Below, one piece after another: positions 48,936 through 61,037 of a stretch of 64,000 nucleotides of DNA. The translations under genes and the position numbers were made by a program. The notes below the pieces were generated by a model. That model saw nothing but the letters and a program-made list of their open reading frames with translations, ran no database searches and had not been told where the DNA came from. The stretch is from Hippasteria phrygiana (Eukaryota > Echinodermata > Asteroidea > Valvatida > Goniasteridae), in contig JAZGUH010000156.1 in NCBI GenBank assembly GCA_037893225.1, forward strand, positions 620,001 to 684,000, written 5' to 3'. Position 1 is the first letter of the stretch. Each line of letters starts with the position of its first letter.

Positions 48936-49784
48936 ACATCTTGGGAGAGACTTGTGAAGAGGAGGCGGCAATGACAACACCAAGAGAACCAAAGTGTACA
49001 TGCGAACACGGGGGCAAACAATTCTACTGCGAGAAATGTGAGGAGTTGATCTGTTCTTTTTGTAAAGCCACACTCCACGGTGAAACCTCACATAGTGTCA
49101 TTGAGTCTGCGGTGGCTTATAACAACTGCAAGCAATCACTAAATGAGCAAATAGAACACGCCGCTACCAGCATTCAACAACTAAGACAACACTTCAACGC
49201 TGCAAATGAAACTAAGAACGCATTCAATAGAAAAATTACGCAGGCAATTAATGATGTGGGAAAGAGAACTCGTAAGGTAATAGAAGAGACAATAATAACA
49301 AAGAAAAGTATAATCGATGAAATCAATCAAGAAAAACTGGATCGCAATCATACTGCAGATAACCATAAGAATAAGCTAGACAAAATGGTGACAGCGCGAA
49401 CAACTGCTGTTAAGAATGCAAAGGACGTTAAAAAGAATAAATCGCACAACGACTTCTTCTCAAAGTACCCTGCTATCAACAGAAAGCTTAGAATGCTAAA
49501 CGCCAAGCCTCTTGCAACGTTGGAATGCAAGCACACATTCCCAAAGTTCATGCCGAGTCAGACGGTCGGTGACATCAATCTGGGGACGGTGGTGCAGGAA
49601 GACACGTGGGAGCTGCGTCTTGAGTTCGGCAAACACGGAAGTGGTCCAGGCGACTTTGAAGAAGCTATTGGCATTGCTGCTGCTGAAACTGATGAGGTGG
49701 CGGTGGTGGACCTGGGCAACAATCGAGTGGTGATCTATGACAGCCACGGACAGATCAAAAGCTCCATTCCAGAAATTCCATCAG
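48936..49784 (+). CDS. DEATH/B-box/NHL gene, B-box + coiled-coil exon
   Basis: Exon between TTTGGCAG| and |GTAAGT, 849 nt, phase 1 at both ends. It encodes a B-box 2 zinc finger (CTCEHGGKQFYCEKCEELIC, then SFC...LHGETSH) in which the zinc-ligand Cys and His residues are present. A long Gln/Lys/Glu-rich coiled coil follows (about 130 residues, NEQIEHAATSIQQLRQHF onward). It ends with the start of an NHL-type propeller (EFGKHGSGPGDFEEAIGIA...VVDLGNNRVVIYD). There is no RING finger, so this is a TRIM-like rather than a canonical TRIM protein and ubiquitin-ligase activity is not implied. The coiled coil suggests dimerisation. Confidence 0.85.
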
Positions 49785-50686
49785 GTAAGTGATTTAAAGC
49801 ACATAAAGCAAGCGACAAGTGCCAGGAAATGCACGAAAACAAGCAACAAGACGGAAATTTTGTTCATTTTTTACAAGGCGATTTGAAAACTGAGCAGAGA
49901 TAGCGGTAGGGGCATATCAAATGAGGGGGGCGGGGGGGGGGGGGGGGGGGTGAGAATGTACCAATTCTTCATGCCTTTGTGTCCATACAAAGAAAATATA
50001 GCTTTGTTACTTTGACAACCCGGCCTATCAATATTTCGCTACATTGGCCAGTACAGATAAACGTATATTTGTTTTCTATCAATTCCCCTAAAATAAGGTA
50101 GTTTCTGCAAACTTTATGTAACATCGTTTGTTGCGATTTCTTTTGCAGGAAAACAAATTCACTATTCCCTTGGACCAACACAAGCACGGGCTCAAATCGT
50201 CATGAGATAAAAACCACCGGTTTTTATTGATTAATTATTTATCCAGAAATACAAACTTTGTTTTGTTTTGTGTAATTGTTGTAAATGTTTTACTTTTGTT
50301 TAATTTAATCAAAAGTTCACAAATCATCTGTACAATTATGAAATTTTATTCTGATCCCTGTGAATTTGAAACTTTTGTGTCAGAGGATATTGAATGAAAC
50401 AACCTTTTAGTAAAAAATTATAAACCATCTTTGTAGTAATTGGGCAACGTGTATAGGCGTTTATATGCATAGCCAACATGCACGATGGTACGATGATTTG
50501 AGGGCGAATGAAATAGTGAATGGTACACGACTACCGCGCGATCCTTAAACTACAACAAACATTATTTTAGGCGGTTATTCCCTCATTTTGTTCTTCGACT
50601 ATGTTTCGTCACAAATGTTTACTGAATAGATAACGTAAAAAATTAGATAATTTCTAAGCAAATTTATGATTTGTTTTCCCCCTTAG

Positions 50687-51300
50687 TTGACGTGGCGCGC
50701 GTATCTGATATGTGGGTGATACCATCATATGTTGACGTGAAGGTGTACAAGGGCAACAAGTGCGTTTCTGAGTTCAGTAAAATTCAGCAGAGTCGCAAGA
50801 CTTTGTGTCTCAGCTGTGTAACGGTCAGGAAGACTGGTAACATCATAGTGGGCGATATCAAGAGGAAGGTGTTGACTGAGCACAGCTCCCGCCCTGATTG
50901 GTCAATCATACAAACCATACCAGTGGAGATACAACCCGACTTTATCACTGTAACGAACAATGATAGGATTGTTGTCAGTGACATTAACCAGGGGCAAGTG
51001 GATTTAGTGGATGTTGTTGATAGTAAAGCTGTTACAGTTTCCACTATCAAACCAACCATCGAAGGTCGACCAGTAAAACACTGCAGGGGTGTATGCAGTA
51101 GGCCTAACGGCTCAGGTATCTACCTGGCAGTGAGCACAGAACTCTACAATCAGGGTCACATCCACCACTACAACGACAAGGGCCAGTTTATCAGTTGCGT
51201 GGCGCAGGGTCTGTACGACCCTCATGGGATCACATTCACATCAGATAGGCAGCTGGCAGTGGCAGACTGGCACTCAGTCAAGATTTATCACAAAGTATGA
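50687..51300 (+). CDS. DEATH/B-box/NHL gene, last exon (beta-propeller)
   Basis: Acceptor CCCCCTTAG| then GTTGACGTGGC, joined in phase to the exon ending at 49784. It encodes about 204 residues of repeated beta-strand units (VTVRKTGNIIVGDI, ITVTNNDRIVVSDI, GITFTSDRQLAVADW) typical of NHL/six-bladed propellers, and ends at TGA 51298-51300. The propeller is probably a ligand- or RNA/protein-binding surface. With the two upstream exons the visible protein is about 560 residues. Confidence 0.85.
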
Positions 51301-51614
51301 AGTTATTCCGCACGATGCTGACTGATGTCTCCCTTACCATCATAACAATGATGGAAAACCTGCTTTTTCAAAAAAAAATTCCGATTTCACGTGTAAACGA
51401 TAACTAAAAAGTGGCACCTGGTGTGATATTTTATCTCAAGAGCCTCCAGTTACCATTTGCAGCTGCAATGGGGCACTTTGGCGTGGGAAATACCTCAGCT
51501 TTTAGTTGATATTTGGCTTCAAATTCAAGTCAGAGACTAACATACGAGTTAAGATGAAACATGGGTTTAAATTATCCAAATATGTCTGTACATCCCAACC
51601 CTTAAAAAAACAAA

Positions 51615-51620
51615 AATAAA
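51615..51620 (+). terminator. candidate polyadenylation signal
   Basis: AATAAA about 315 nt after the stop codon of the DEATH/B-box/NHL gene, in an A-rich stretch. No transcript evidence is available. Confidence 0.3.
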
Positions 51621-51735
51621 TGTAAACAAAAACAAGAATTTATACAGAAAACAAATCATGCACCCCAACCGCTTGTTTGATGAATAATTCGAATTTCCTC
51701 TTTCACGAATTTCAACAAGAGCACGTACTGACGTA

Positions 51736-52046
51736 GGTCATATTTTGCGTGTGCGGGTAAGAACAAAAAGAGGCCAAATGACGCCACCAACGTTGAGAAA
51801 AAAACTGCACGGGCGGATCCGGAGGGGGGGGGGGGGGGGGGGGGGAGTGGTTTGGGGGTCGAACTCCCCCCCCCCCCCCCCGCTTGTTCGCAATTTATTT
51901 ATTTACATTTTGTATTTATTTTTTGGGCTTGTAAGGGCCTACGCCTAAAGTTGCAAACAAGAAAAGCAAAACCACGTGAAGGTCATATTTTGCGTGTACA
52001 GGTAAGAACAAAAAGAGGCCAAATGGCGCCACCAACGTTGAGAAAG
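51736..52046 (+). repeat. interspersed repeat with long G and C tracts
   Basis: The phrase GGTCATATTTTGCGTGTGCG with AGAGGCCAAATGACGCCACC appears at about 51736-51800 and again at about 51979-52046. Between them are a run of more than 20 G (around 51823-51845) and a C run (51867-51882). A third copy of the phrase lies at 56415-56485, also beside GGGCGGATCCGGGGG. This is a dispersed repeat family. Confidence 0.75.
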
Positions 52047-53793
52047 TGATGATATTTGCTAAGTGCGCAATTAAAACACACTGAAAGCTCTTAAGTCCCT
52101 TGTATTACATGTAGACCCTCACTCTTGGGTAATTATTGAGAATTAATTAATCTACCTCTGTATATGCACAAAACAATTGTCTAGTGTTCTGTTATAGGGT
52201 ATATATCTTTATAATTAGTATGACTCAGAGCGATTTGTATTGCCTTAAAACTACAGAGGAATTGAGGAAAATTATTGAATGCTGCTCCAAATCTTCATTC
52301 AATTTCATTTTAATCCAATATAACTCGAACAGCATTCAAATTCGCAGGAGCTTTTCGAGGTATGTATTTGGTCATTCAAATTCATTATTGGCAGTCATTT
52401 TGTGGAATTTGTGCAACTTAATTGGCGCTTCGTTAAACTTCAATTTCCTATTCACTTTACTTCGAAGTCGATTGCTCACATAGTATTGCAACTACATAGT
52501 ATTATATACACGCATAATTTGTATAAAGAAATGTCAGTTCGTGGTCGCTACACAAGAGTGTACAACGGTGCCATACCTAAACATACATGCCCAGATACCT
52601 GGCAGGCCAACAGATTGATGGTTAAGGGATAAACCCGGTGAATGGAAAATAAGAAACCAGGATAAAAATCATGAATAATGAAAGATATAAATTTAACAAA
52701 TATTTCTAAAACACATTACAGAATAGGCCCAGTTCAGAAAAACCACAAAATATATAATCAGAGAATAAACAAAACAGATTATGAAAAAAAGAGAATAGGC
52801 GAGTAAAGCACATGCACAAAGAAAACAAAAATAAGTTTGAATTAAAGTATAGTTTTTTGTACAAATTCATCTATTTGTTTTCATTTTTTCTGGTACTTTT
52901 TTCGAATTCTCATTTTGCAAAATGAATTGCCTATTTACAAAAAATTTAGTGAAGATCTGCAGTCGAACCAACTCTGCCTAAATTGCATGACGAATGTACT
53001 TTATACTAAAAAGCATGTCAAGTGTAAGGATCTCTACAATGTCCCATTTGGCTTAATACATATTTCAGATACATTAGGCTATCTATTATTACAGTCTGTC
53101 ATTGACCAATTATTGTCCAGTTTATTCTTCGTCACTGAACACATTTCTTGCGAAATATCCTTGTATTTTCTCAGCCTACATCACAGATTGTGCATAAAGT
53201 TGTGAGTCGCAGTAATCACATTAAAACTGCAGAGGATTAATTAAGGCAATTTTATGCTTCCGAAAAAAAGAAAAATGTGCCACCGAAACAAAACAGATAG
53301 AAATTCTTTGAATTTGTTTTTCTTTTTTGCCCTGAATTATTTTTTGCATTGTGTTGTTATTGATCAGTTATTTCTCTCACTTCGCAAAACAAAATTTAAA
53401 GGATTACGTAATATTATTGACAAACAAGGTGAATCCGAATAGCTCGTATTGTAAGTTTGTATTTGAGAACAATCGTTCGCATTTTGTCCGTATTATACTC
53501 AACGTTTTGTTGATATCGCAAGACGGGAATTTCCAACAGGCAGATCGATTCCTTTGATAGATAGCTATGTCTTGTTCTTCATGTTTGTAGTTCGGCGTCG
53601 ATTGCACATCATGGCCTATTATCTACGCTTGGATATTTTTGCATGATTATGTACCTCCGTATTAAGGAAAATATTATTAATTTTTAGTTATGTACAGGGC
53701 GGGTAAAGAAATCCAGATATTAGAGATTTTTCAAAATGTTGTTGAAAAAAAAACCACTGCATATTTTACGCCTTATACCATTCATTGCGATAG
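52047..53793. other. AT-rich, no gene recognised
   Basis: Short frames only, none with a recognisable domain. The 5' exons of the ZU5 gene could lie here, because a codon is already open at the ZU5 exon (it needs 1 nt from upstream). Confidence 0.4.
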
Positions 53794-54326
53794 GTTACTT
53801 TGACAGGGAAGGTGGGAGCTTGTCCCTGGACCAGTACAAGGTCCATCTGTACATCCCGCACGGTGCACTCTCGATCTCCGAGGGTAACCCGCAGCAGGTG
53901 TATATCTACGTCAACCCCAACGCGCCACCTCTCGGGATCGGTCTTAGCCACACTGCCTTATCACCCTCGATTCAGTGCGGTCCGCCAGGTCTTAAGTTTC
54001 TGGAGAGCGTGGTGCTGTCATTTCCCCACTTCGCCCAGGAGAAGAGTGGATGGGAGCTCACCCCCCGGATGCGTAATAATGATGACTCTACTTTCAAAAC
54101 CTGGCAGGCAATGAATGCTGGCAATGATGGCATCTTGGTCTCAATACAAGGCAGCCAGGTCGTTCTCCTTATGAAGCACTTCACCGAGGTAGCTCTTGTT
54201 GGCCTGTTGTCTCCAACATCCGCCAAATTAATGCAGGTTGGCGTGTTTGGATGCTTCTTTGATCAATGCGACAAGCAGTACAGTTTCTGGTTCCACATTT
54301 GGAACAATGACCCAGTTGCAAAACAG
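53794..54326 (+). CDS. ZU5-domain gene, ZU5 exon
   Basis: Exon between TTGCGATAG| and |GTAATA, entering at codon position 2 and ending in phase 0. It encodes about 177 residues beginning YFDREGGSLSLDQYKVHLYIPHGALS, with VYIYVNPNAPP, LSPSIQCGPPGLKFLESVVLSFPH and VSIQGSQVVLLMKHFTEVAL. This is a ZU5 domain (a G-G-x-L, V-x-L-x-I-P-x-G-A-L core, then S-P-x-x-x-C-G-P and a H-F-T-x-x-A-L ending), as found in UNC5, ankyrins, ZO-1 and PIDD. ZU5 domains are protein-interaction modules in receptors and adaptors. The GT-free surroundings and strong codon pattern make this the most secure exon of the gene. Confidence 0.9.
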
Positions 54327-54977
54327 GTAATACATTTACCTTCTTGTTTGGCTTGTTGCTTGCACTGCTCGTCTAGAACGAAAAATAGAGCCGTGATATT
54401 TTCCTGACAAACACAACTGTATTAAGTCAAAATGAGTGAGAATTATAGAAACACAACTCCTTTTCTACACAAAGATCTATACCAATCCTATAGCTTTAAT
54501 TAGTCAGTTATTCTTCCGGTGTACGTAATGTAATTTATTAAGTTGTTCAAAAAGAACATTAGATTAGAAAGGTTCGACTTAAATTGGACCAAGATACGTT
54601 TTTAATATGGAGTAATTAACGAGTAAACAAAACTAAAATCAAATGCAATGATTTTTACCATCTTACTGGTTTCTTACAGTTTGGTATAATTTATTCAGTC
54701 AGTGACGTCACATGACCTCTGTTTCTATAGTTCCAATCCACAAGTAAAGCAATTGCTGCTTCAGAAAAAAAATAATGTTCGGACATTATTATTTATCTCA
54801 TTATGATGTCACAACCAGGGCCCAATTTCATAGAATCTATAACGTTAAGCAAAAAAAAAATCGTCGCTAACTGTTGCAGAAAATTATCCGCTAACGATTA
54901 GCGTATTCCACGGTTGGTAGGGATTCGGCTTGTGTGCATTGCGTATATCTCGTCTGTGCTTACACAACCTCACATGC

Positions 54978-55375
54978 AGATACGGGGTACCTCTATTGTA
55001 GACTTTACTTTCCTTCTTGTTATTCTCCTTTGTCCCCATTGAAATCTCAAAACCCATAGCGTTAACTCTCTGGGGTAGGTCGATTTCTAAAGACACCCTC
55101 GTGGGGTAGCATTGTCCCTATTGTTGCCCTTTCTTCTACCTTCCCCACAACCATACCTATGTACGTTCACTTCCTCACACACATACAGATACGGGGTACC
55201 TCTATTGAAGACTTTACTTTCCTTCTGTTATTCTCCTTTGTCCCCTTGAAATCTCAAAACCCATAGCGTTAACTCTCTGGGGTAGGTCGATTTCTAAAGA
55301 CACCCTCGTGGGGTAGCATTGTCCCTATTGTTGCCCTTTATACCTACCCCACAATCATACCTATGTACGTTTAAC
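54978..55375 (+). repeat. 209-bp tandem duplication in ZU5 intron
   Basis: AGATACGGGGTACCTCTATT starts at 54978 and again at 55187, and both copies run through GGGGTAGCATTGTCCCTATT. They differ by a few indels, so the duplication is fairly recent. It contains GGGGTAG and AACCCATAGCGTT phrases but no gene. Confidence 0.85.
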
Positions 55376-55731
55376 GGGTTCACACATGATTTCTTTGCCA
55401 GCTCGGTTAGTACAGAATTGCAGGCCGTTATCACAGAATCCGACGTCACGGATTCCAGTTAACTGTTGAACAGATGTATGCAAAAACCCATGCGATACGT
55501 AGACAAATTAAGGACAAATTGAATGTTTGATATTGGTTTTGATGTTTCGTGAAAAAAAAGATGACTGCATATTAAGTGCGCGTAGGCTATAATATGAAGT
55601 TTTTCATGTTTATTTAGAATCAACATTGTTACGTCGAATTACAAGTATTCATTAAAGATATTGCGACAAAAAGGGATACTTAACTCCTCAAAACTGTATC
55701 GAATATAATAATCATTGATCATTGAAAACAG

Positions 55732-55872
55732 AAAGTTGTGGACAAGGAAAACGAAATGGACTCCAAGTTGCTGGACGTTTCCAGAGATATGATTGTCCGC
55801 AATGATGACGATGTGATTGCAAAGATTCAGAACATCATAAGCGGCTGGGAACTGGCAGCAAATACGTCACAG
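55732..55872 (+). CDS. ZU5-domain gene, second visible exon
   Basis: Exon of 141 nt between GAAAACAG| and |GTATGG, phase 0 on both sides, and therefore compatible with the ZU5 exon ending at 54326. It encodes KVVDKENEMDSKLLDVSRDM...IISGWELAANTSQ. It is hydrophilic and partly acidic and could be a linker or the start of a UPA-type segment, which often follows ZU5. No motif decides this. Confidence 0.6.
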
Positions 55873-56309
55873 GTATGGTGTAAATATTCACGAAAAAAAT
55901 GCGTGGAAAACGCTGTTTCTGGCTGGCTGTTCCATGCGGCTTTGTGTGGGCGTGGATGCGGGATGCGAGGGCATTTTGAAGCCGTCTCTGAGGCCGCCTT
56001 GTATGGCTGCGGCTTGTATATATGTGCATGATTGACATTGCAATTTGACAAAAGACACATAATGTGAGCTCTCAGTTACTTTCGAATATAAATGACCGCT
56101 ATTCTCACGAATGTTATCAATAACAAAGACCAAGTGAACGGTGACTGTTTTACCATGAATAAATAATATTTCCCGAGATATCAAAAATTTACTTGGTGCT
56201 AGCTTCGGAGATGGCCGCTGCGCATAAGGTCTATAAAACTGCACAGTTTCGCCGCTGATGATCATCATTGTAATCCCATCTCAAGACAGAGGCGATAGCT
56301 TTGTCATAT

Positions 56310-56485
56310 TTTGCAAAAACTGTGCAGGGGCGGATCCGGGGGGGGGGGGGGAGGGGGGGGGAGGGAGGTCGACCCCGCCTAAAGTTGCAAACCAGAAAAG
56401 CAAACCCTGTAAAGGTCATATTTTGCGTGTACGGGTAAGAACAAAACAGAGAGGCCAAATGGCGCCACCAACGTTGAGAAAGTTT
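56310..56485 (+). repeat. dispersed repeat, third copy
   Basis: A GGGCGGATCC/G-tract segment and the phrase GGTCATATTTTGCGTGTACG with GAGGCCAAATGGCGCCACC, matching the copies at 51736-52046. A C-tract follows at about 56490. Confidence 0.75.
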
Positions 56486-56610
56486 GTGTCCCCCCCCCCC
56501 CCGTAAAATTGTGGAAGTCAACTTTTTGGGCAAATGTACGAAAACAACTTTTCAGAACCCCCTGCAAACAATCATGGATCCACCCCAGCAGTGAATAACA
56601 AAATGGAAAA

Positions 56611-56740
56611 ATGTATAGAGTACCGAAGTGATGACGTCAATCAATGCAATGTTTGGAACCAGAATACATTCTAAACTGCATGTGTTTGGACCCATTGCCG
56701 CGGCAACTGACGTCAGACTTCGGTACTGTGACGAAAATGC
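56611..56740. repeat. short inverted repeat, MITE-like
   Basis: GTACCGAAG...GACGTCA (about 56620-56639) pairs with TGACGTC...CTTCGGTAC (about 56708-56726). The outer edges also contain GACGAAAATGCC near 56731 and its complement near 56803. This is probably a small decayed DNA element. Confidence 0.45.
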
Positions 56741-57129
56741 CCCCAAAACCCAGTTTAACGTTAGGTAACCTTGCTTAAATCTTACCTTTTCTTCTAGCAC
56801 TCAGGCATTTTCGTCTTGGAAATCCTAGTTCTCTTTTATCTCACAAATTTGGCGTCTTTATTGAGCGATAAACACTGATAAATCCATGACTTGTTATTGT
56901 TCACGCACGTGTGTATTTCAGTGCTAAAAATTGACTTACTGGAAATCCAACATGGCGGCCATTCAAGTTTTGTTAGTACCTCAGCCATTGGCTGACAGTT
57001 CTAAAATTATTTCTAGACGACCGAGACTTCTAAAAAGTGATTTAATATATTATAAAGTTGTTATGGATAATTGTCTAGCTTCTTTAGATGTGAACTTGCT
57101 AACTTTGAAGAGACTTTGGAAGTTAGGAA

Positions 57130-58500
57130 AGTTTTGGTGACTTCTCTGTAAGCTTTCGTCTGTTAAGTCAGTGACTGGCTAATGAATATTCATATATGTG
57201 ACATCACTGCATTTTCTTCAATGAACTTAGGGTTTGTTTACGTTCATTTATAGTTTGTAAACACATCGAAAAGTGAGCATTTTGAGGGATTCTTTATAAT
57301 TTATTCACAGTTTTAGAGCAGTTTTATTGTAGGGAATGTTTTGAAGATTGATGTAAGCCTTTTTGTGTGAAATTATTCTGTATAATTTTGGAGAATTTAA
57401 GAGAATATCATCGCTATGTGAATTCACTATACTGTGACTTTTACAAAAGTGGGCGTGGTCAAACTAGTTGTGCGTATTTTTAGGGGCGCAGTTCAAAGAC
57501 TATAAATAGGGCAGATTTTAGCGATTCTGTGCTTACGGTACTGCTGGTTTCTGATGTGTTTAGGATAGTGATTTGGGGAGCCCAGGAGAATTTTCCTGTG
57601 ACATCCTAGAGTTGAATTGGGGAGCCGAGATAATTAGAGAGTGAGTGCCAATATATGACTTGAGTTGGGGAGCTGACTTAAGTTTTGGGGAGCCGAACTT
57701 TGGGGAGCAAAGTTTTGGGGAGCAAAACTTTGGGGAGCCAGAGTTAGTTTAGTCGCTGTGAGATACATTAGCTTAACGATAGCTAATATTATATTTAATT
57801 ATATAAAGACTCTGACAAGAAGAGTCAGGAGATCTTGAGATTAATTTGGGGTCCGGTTGCTGAGTCGGATCTCATTGAGGAGTATTATAGGCCAGGAGGA
57901 TAAACTTAGTTGTATTTTGAGAAAGGCATGGGGCCTTAGTTTAAATTTAGTTAGGCCAGGGGCCTAAGCGTATTTATTCTCGAGGAGGATAAACTTAGTT
58001 GTATTTTGAGAAAGGCCTGGGGCCTTAGTGGATTCTCTATTAGGAAGGATAGGCTTAAATGATGCCGAATCTTTACCAAGTGATTTGAGTGGACAGGTTT
58101 AAACGATACCTTGATCCATTGTATTCTGTGGCTAGACTCCCTCCAACTTTGTGCGTCAGAATTTTAGAGACTCCCTGGATTGTAAATGGAAATTCTTTGG
58201 ATTGTAGAAAATAATTTCCTGGCTTGTAAATACAGATTGTAATATAACTTTGCTTAATTTATTGTTCTGAAATTATCGGAGTTGCGGACTTGGAATAAAT
58301 TATCCTTACGAGTTTTGTTCTGAATTTCTGGATACCCGACCGTATTTATTTAAGTCCTTTCTCCCTGCGAGGTGATTCCCTCCAGTAACTTCGTCATATA
58401 TTTTGACCCGGATCCACGTCGGCTATCGCGAATTGCTAAACCGGAGAGGCGGAACTCCGGAGGTTTAGGCCTAAACTATTCCGCCTGGTGGCAGCGCTAT
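57130..58500 (+). mobile_element. possible LTR-retrotransposon fragment (TATA, poly-A signal, PBS-like site)
   Basis: TATAAATAGG at 57501-57510 follows a GC-rich stretch. A purine-rich leader has repeated TTGGGGAGC phrases and a duplicated GAGGATAAACTTAG segment (about 57895 and 57980). AATAAA lies at 58294-58299. TGGTGGCAGCG at 58486-58496 resembles the primer-binding site of many gypsy/BEL elements, which begins TGG from a tRNA 3' end. No gag or pol follows, and LTR boundaries (TG...CA) were not established. It could instead be an unrelated promoter-like intronic region. Confidence 0.35.
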
Positions 58501-58734
58501 CTAGGGTTCTTTCATAATTATTTCCCCCTGACCCTAAGAGTAATTTATTATTCCATAGACAGCCGAGGGCAGTTGCGTGTCTACTCATCGCAGTTGTTCC
58601 TCGGTATATCACCCCCCTTTCCCCCACGTATATACATTCTCGCCCATCTTTCTTTTTATTAATTTAATATTTTCGCCACAGTACTCTATTGCCTTTTGGA
58701 AACCTCTGATGACTATTGTTCTGGAACTTTTCAG

Positions 58735-58917
58735 ACACAGACAATTTCCATCATGCGAATTTGGCAGTTACAAACACATTCTGTGACCTTTGACCTTACC
58801 CGACTGCATGCTGATGACGCGCCAGAATGTGATTGGTACATTTCCCAGCCCAGTAATGATGACACCGGAAGAGCCTCAAACGACGACAGCACTCGCATGT
58901 CGATCAGACCGAAAACT
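58735..58917 (+). CDS. ZU5-domain gene, third visible exon
   Basis: Exon between CTTTTCAG| and |GTAAGT, 183 nt, phase 0 on both sides. It encodes TQTISIMRIWQLQTHSVTFD...CDWYISQPSNDD...MSIRPKT. The first half (IWQLQTHSVTFDLTRL) is beta-strand-like, as in UPA-type domains beside ZU5. The second half is Ser/Asp/Asn-rich and disordered. Phase continuity with the exon at 55732 supports membership in the same gene. Confidence 0.65.
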
Positions 58918-59761
58918 GTAAGTCAAGTGTTAATAGATGATCAGTTTAACAGATGAATTTGATTTTTTAAGGTTATAACATAAACCGCTATAATGAACCA
59001 TACACAAACTACAAAGCTGTCTCAGTGCACAATAAAGTGCAAGTGTGGAGTTTGTCATTGTTACACCCGTTACGTCTCTTAACCTTTGTTTACAGAGTTA
59101 TACCATGTATAACATCTTGTTCATATCGTATTGAATAAATATGATCCATTTTGATGTTGCGTGTGAAGTTAGTTTAAGTACGGTAATATACAGTGAGGAG
59201 CCAGGGTGCCGTGTCGGCTTTGCAGCCAAGCGAAACGGACACAAAAAGCTTGTGCAACCAAGCGTAACGAACACAATAATCCAACAATGGATTGAAAATA
59301 CATAAAATTGCGTCTATAGACGTCATCCGGCCTGGTGGCACTGTTTTTGCGCCATGTGGCGTTCTCCGTACGCAAGGGTTTAAAGGAATGGGCACATCGG
59401 GTGAAACGGAGGCACGCACCACCGTATGCATTTAGCCATTTGTACCTTTAGACGTAATTAAAATACATGCATTGATTATTTTAAAGGAAACATGATTTAG
59501 GATTTAAAATAAAGTATTATCTTGACAATGATATTTTGTGTCCAGAGACAATTATTTTCCAGAGTAAATATGAGAAACAAATTCTTGAAAATGTTTGTCC
59601 AAGCTACTCCGCCCCCTGAGTGGGACCCTCATTAACATAAGTGTGTGACGTAGACCGAGGCACATTACAGATTCTGCTCGAGCCGGCCCCATTCATCACG
59701 CGTATGCATTGAGTGTACATTCTTCGTCTAAAATCTAAGCACAATATAGCGTTTTTCGGCC
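58918..59761. other. intron sequence, nothing recognised
   Basis: AT-rich with no clear exon. The short minus-strand frames in 59169-59431 have no domain and I do not regard them as genes. Confidence 0.4.
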
Positions 59762-60074
59762 ATGCCGACAAGGTGTGTGGCTGCTGGGTGCAGCAAAACA
59801 ACGAAGGCTGGAGTAAGCCTTCATTTATTTCTAACTGATGCGAAATATCGGAGAATTTGGACGGCGAAAGTGAAGGTGACAAGAGCGTTATGTAGCGACC
59901 ACTTTGAGCCGTCGTGTTTCGATACTGGTATTTTCAAATCTTGGGATGACCATTAAAAATATGCTCAAGTCCACTGCCATCCCAACAAAGTTCCCAGATG
60001 TGAGTAAGGTACAGGCGAAAGCAGTTAAACGGCCCATTCCCCGAGGAGCCTTCGCTAAAAGGGAGAAAATCAGG
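59762..60074 (+). pseudogene. THAP-domain exon with a frame break
   Basis: MPTRCVAAGCSKTTKAGVSLH is the start of a THAP (C2CH) DNA-binding zinc domain: C-x4-C, the F-x position taken by LHLF, tryptophan in RRIWTA, and LCSDHFEPSCFD with the C-x2-H pair. The region between tryptophan and LCS is a few residues shorter than usual. The frame meets a stop soon after FKSWDDH. The conserved THAP C-terminus (NMLKSTAIPTKFPDVSK) follows in the +1 frame, so one frameshift lies near 59940. The exon then reaches a good donor, CAGG|GTAAGT (60075). THAP domains occur in transposase-derived regulators. This could be a decayed gene or a sequencing-length error. Confidence 0.7.
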
Positions 60075-61037
60075 GTAAGTTCGATGTTAGTTGTTGCAAC
60101 TTACGAAATTGCACGTGTAGACCTAGTGTACGTGTCCAGTCGATCCATGAATTTCGGTGCCGTGGTCTACGTCACGAACAGCGCCCTCAATTTGAGTCTC
60201 AACAAATTCCAAAAAGGGGGGGGGGGGGGGGGTAAATTTTTGGGCGGCAAATAATCACACTAAAAGTTCACTTGAACCAGTTTGGCTTTTAATTCACATT
60301 TAATACATATAAATGAATTCATTTAAGAAATAAAATGTGATCCGTCCAGTTTGAGAAGCATGTTTCCTTTATGCAAAGTTCGGGCTTTACAAAACTTTTG
60401 TAGACGATTTAAACAACCACAACAAGACGGGAGCTGACACAGAGAGAAAAATTCACATCTAAGTGTCAAATAGGAAATTTAAAACCCTGTCTGGCTGCAG
60501 AAAATCTGGCTTTTTATTTCTCATGGGGGCAATAATTTTATTCCCTTAAGGATTTAACGCTGTGGAGGGGATATTGTAGGTTGGAAAAAAGAGAAATCAT
60601 TCAGCCAAGTAAAAACAAAGCATGTTTGGCGTCCGGGTTTTTTTTAAGGAAGGAGGGGGTTTTTGTTTAAGATGGTCGCTAATCTTTTTTAAATTTCCGA
60701 TAACCGCAGGTTTTTCAACTGTTCAAAGACACACACATTTAAGAGACATGTTGGACAGGAGAATTGAATATGTTTACAGTGGTTTGAGTAGTTTTTAGAA
60801 GTTACACTCGCAGGTATTTTATTTACCGATGGATTAGTTGACATTTTGTTTTTTTCTTTATCTCGTAAAATAAAAAAAAATAATCCAGGTTGTCCCCAAA
60901 AAGGAAGCGGGCGGGGACGCTAAACAAGTTTTTTTGTTTTACTTCGCCTTATCTGCTGCAGTTTGGATCTTTAAAGGACATCGATTACATTAACATTATA
61001 TACATGTTTCACATTCATTACCTTTTGTCTACCACAG
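60075..61037. other. intron/intergenic, nothing recognised
   Basis: Contains a poly-G tract (about 60217-60232) and AT-rich sequence. No exon was found. Confidence 0.4.

Noticed and set aside
52184..53607. Cluster of 60-100-codon frames on both strands
   Set aside because: AT-rich sequence with chance open frames. None shows domain similarity or consistent splice sites.
56931..57140. 69-codon frame starting near an ATGGCGGCC context
   Set aside because: No domain and no downstream exon in phase was found. It sits at the start of a possible LTR fragment.
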